Part shown: in pieces, positions 63,925 through 64,000 of the stretch
Layout of the letters: each line of letters begins with the position of its first letter
Numbering within the stretch: the stretch's first letter is position 1
Source of the DNA: Thalassorhabdomicrobium marinisediminis
Lineage (GTDB): Bacteria; Pseudomonadota; Alphaproteobacteria; Rhodobacterales; Rhodobacteraceae
Length of the DNA: 64,000 nt
Assembly: GCF_003072065.1 (NCBI RefSeq)
Contig: NZ_QCYG01000003.1
Location: forward strand, 62,001 to 126,000
Reading direction: 5' to 3'
The notes under the pieces: model-generated
The model's input: only the letters and a program-made list of their open reading frames with translations
The model's database searches: none
Told to the model about the DNA's origin: nothing
Program-made: the position numbers and the translations under genes

Positions 63925-64000
63925 TGGGCCCCCGTTGTTTCAGTCGGAATGTTGGATGCAGGGTCGCATAGGTTGGTCGAAAAGGGCCGCGTAGCGGATG

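Overview
The window is chromosomal, high-GC DNA (roughly mid-60s % by eye) from an alphaproteobacterium, most likely a Rhodobacteraceae (Roseobacter-group) member. Supporting signs are an ethylmalonyl-CoA pathway gene set (ccr, ecm, mch, mcl2), a fused MrpA/B antiporter subunit, TIGR02186 and TIGR02300 family proteins, an H-NS/HvrA-type protein, a LuxR regulator behind a CtrA-type site, and a 2-oxoglutarate dehydrogenase E2 with two lipoyl domains. I see no prophage, insertion sequence, integrase or CRISPR array. Gene density is high and nearly every gene sits in a short operon.

Layout. 1-2.1 kb: a small secreted protein, then nfuA-tsaB-rimI (Fe-S carrier, tRNA t6A factor, ribosomal acetyltransferase). 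2.3-8.1 kb: a BMP-type nucleoside ABC importer followed by a purine nucleoside phosphorylase. 8.2-12.2 kb: a TSUP exporter with a TIGR02186 partner, an SDR and a RecD-like helicase. 12.3-18.4 kb: an AHL-type LuxR regulator with a small overlapping gene, then ccr, a PlsB-like acyltransferase and divergent ecm. 18.5-23.7 kb: H-NS-like protein, deoD, and sdhC-sdhD-sdhA-(two lipoproteins)-sdhB. 23.9-26.6 kb: mcl2-nnrU-DUF1737-mch. 28.1-38.7 kb: mdh, then sucC-(58-aa membrane ORF)-sucD-sucA-sucB-(unknown)-(MAPEG)-lpd. 38.8-44.2 kb: TerB-like protein, a GntR regulator, M48-like peptidase, TIGR02300 protein, tRNA-Ala, glutaminase, YghU-type GST, IclR regulator. 44.2-50.2 kb: a complete mrp operon with mrpA and mrpB fused. 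50.4-61.2 kb: reductive pyrimidine catabolism (preT, preA, rutR, carbamoyl-beta-alanine amidohydrolase, dihydropyrimidinase) with a THI5-like ABC importer. 61.3-64 kb: an intergenic repeat cluster and a TauBC-like ABC transporter whose permease carries a large extracytoplasmic insertion.

How they work together. The centre of the window is acetyl-CoA oxidation and assimilation: the TCA enzymes from 2-oxoglutarate to oxaloacetate (fumarase is not here) lie beside four enzymes of the ethylmalonyl-CoA route, which replaces the glyoxylate shunt. The most interesting observation is regulatory. The palindrome GTGATCAC (as TGTGATCAC) occurs as a pair with exactly 21-nt centre spacing upstream of sdhC, as a second pair with the same 21-nt spacing upstream of sucC, and as a single copy against the start of a FadR-type GntR gene at 39.3-40.0 kb. 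I propose that this GntR protein is the local TCA-cycle regulator and controls its own gene. Other candidate control sites are a CtrA-type TTAA-N7-TTAA site before the luxR unit, a near-perfect RutR operator before the pyrimidine operon, a PhaR-like TGC-rich palindrome before mdh, and TTTGC repeats before ccr. All regulatory calls come from reading the sequence and need experimental or comparative testing.
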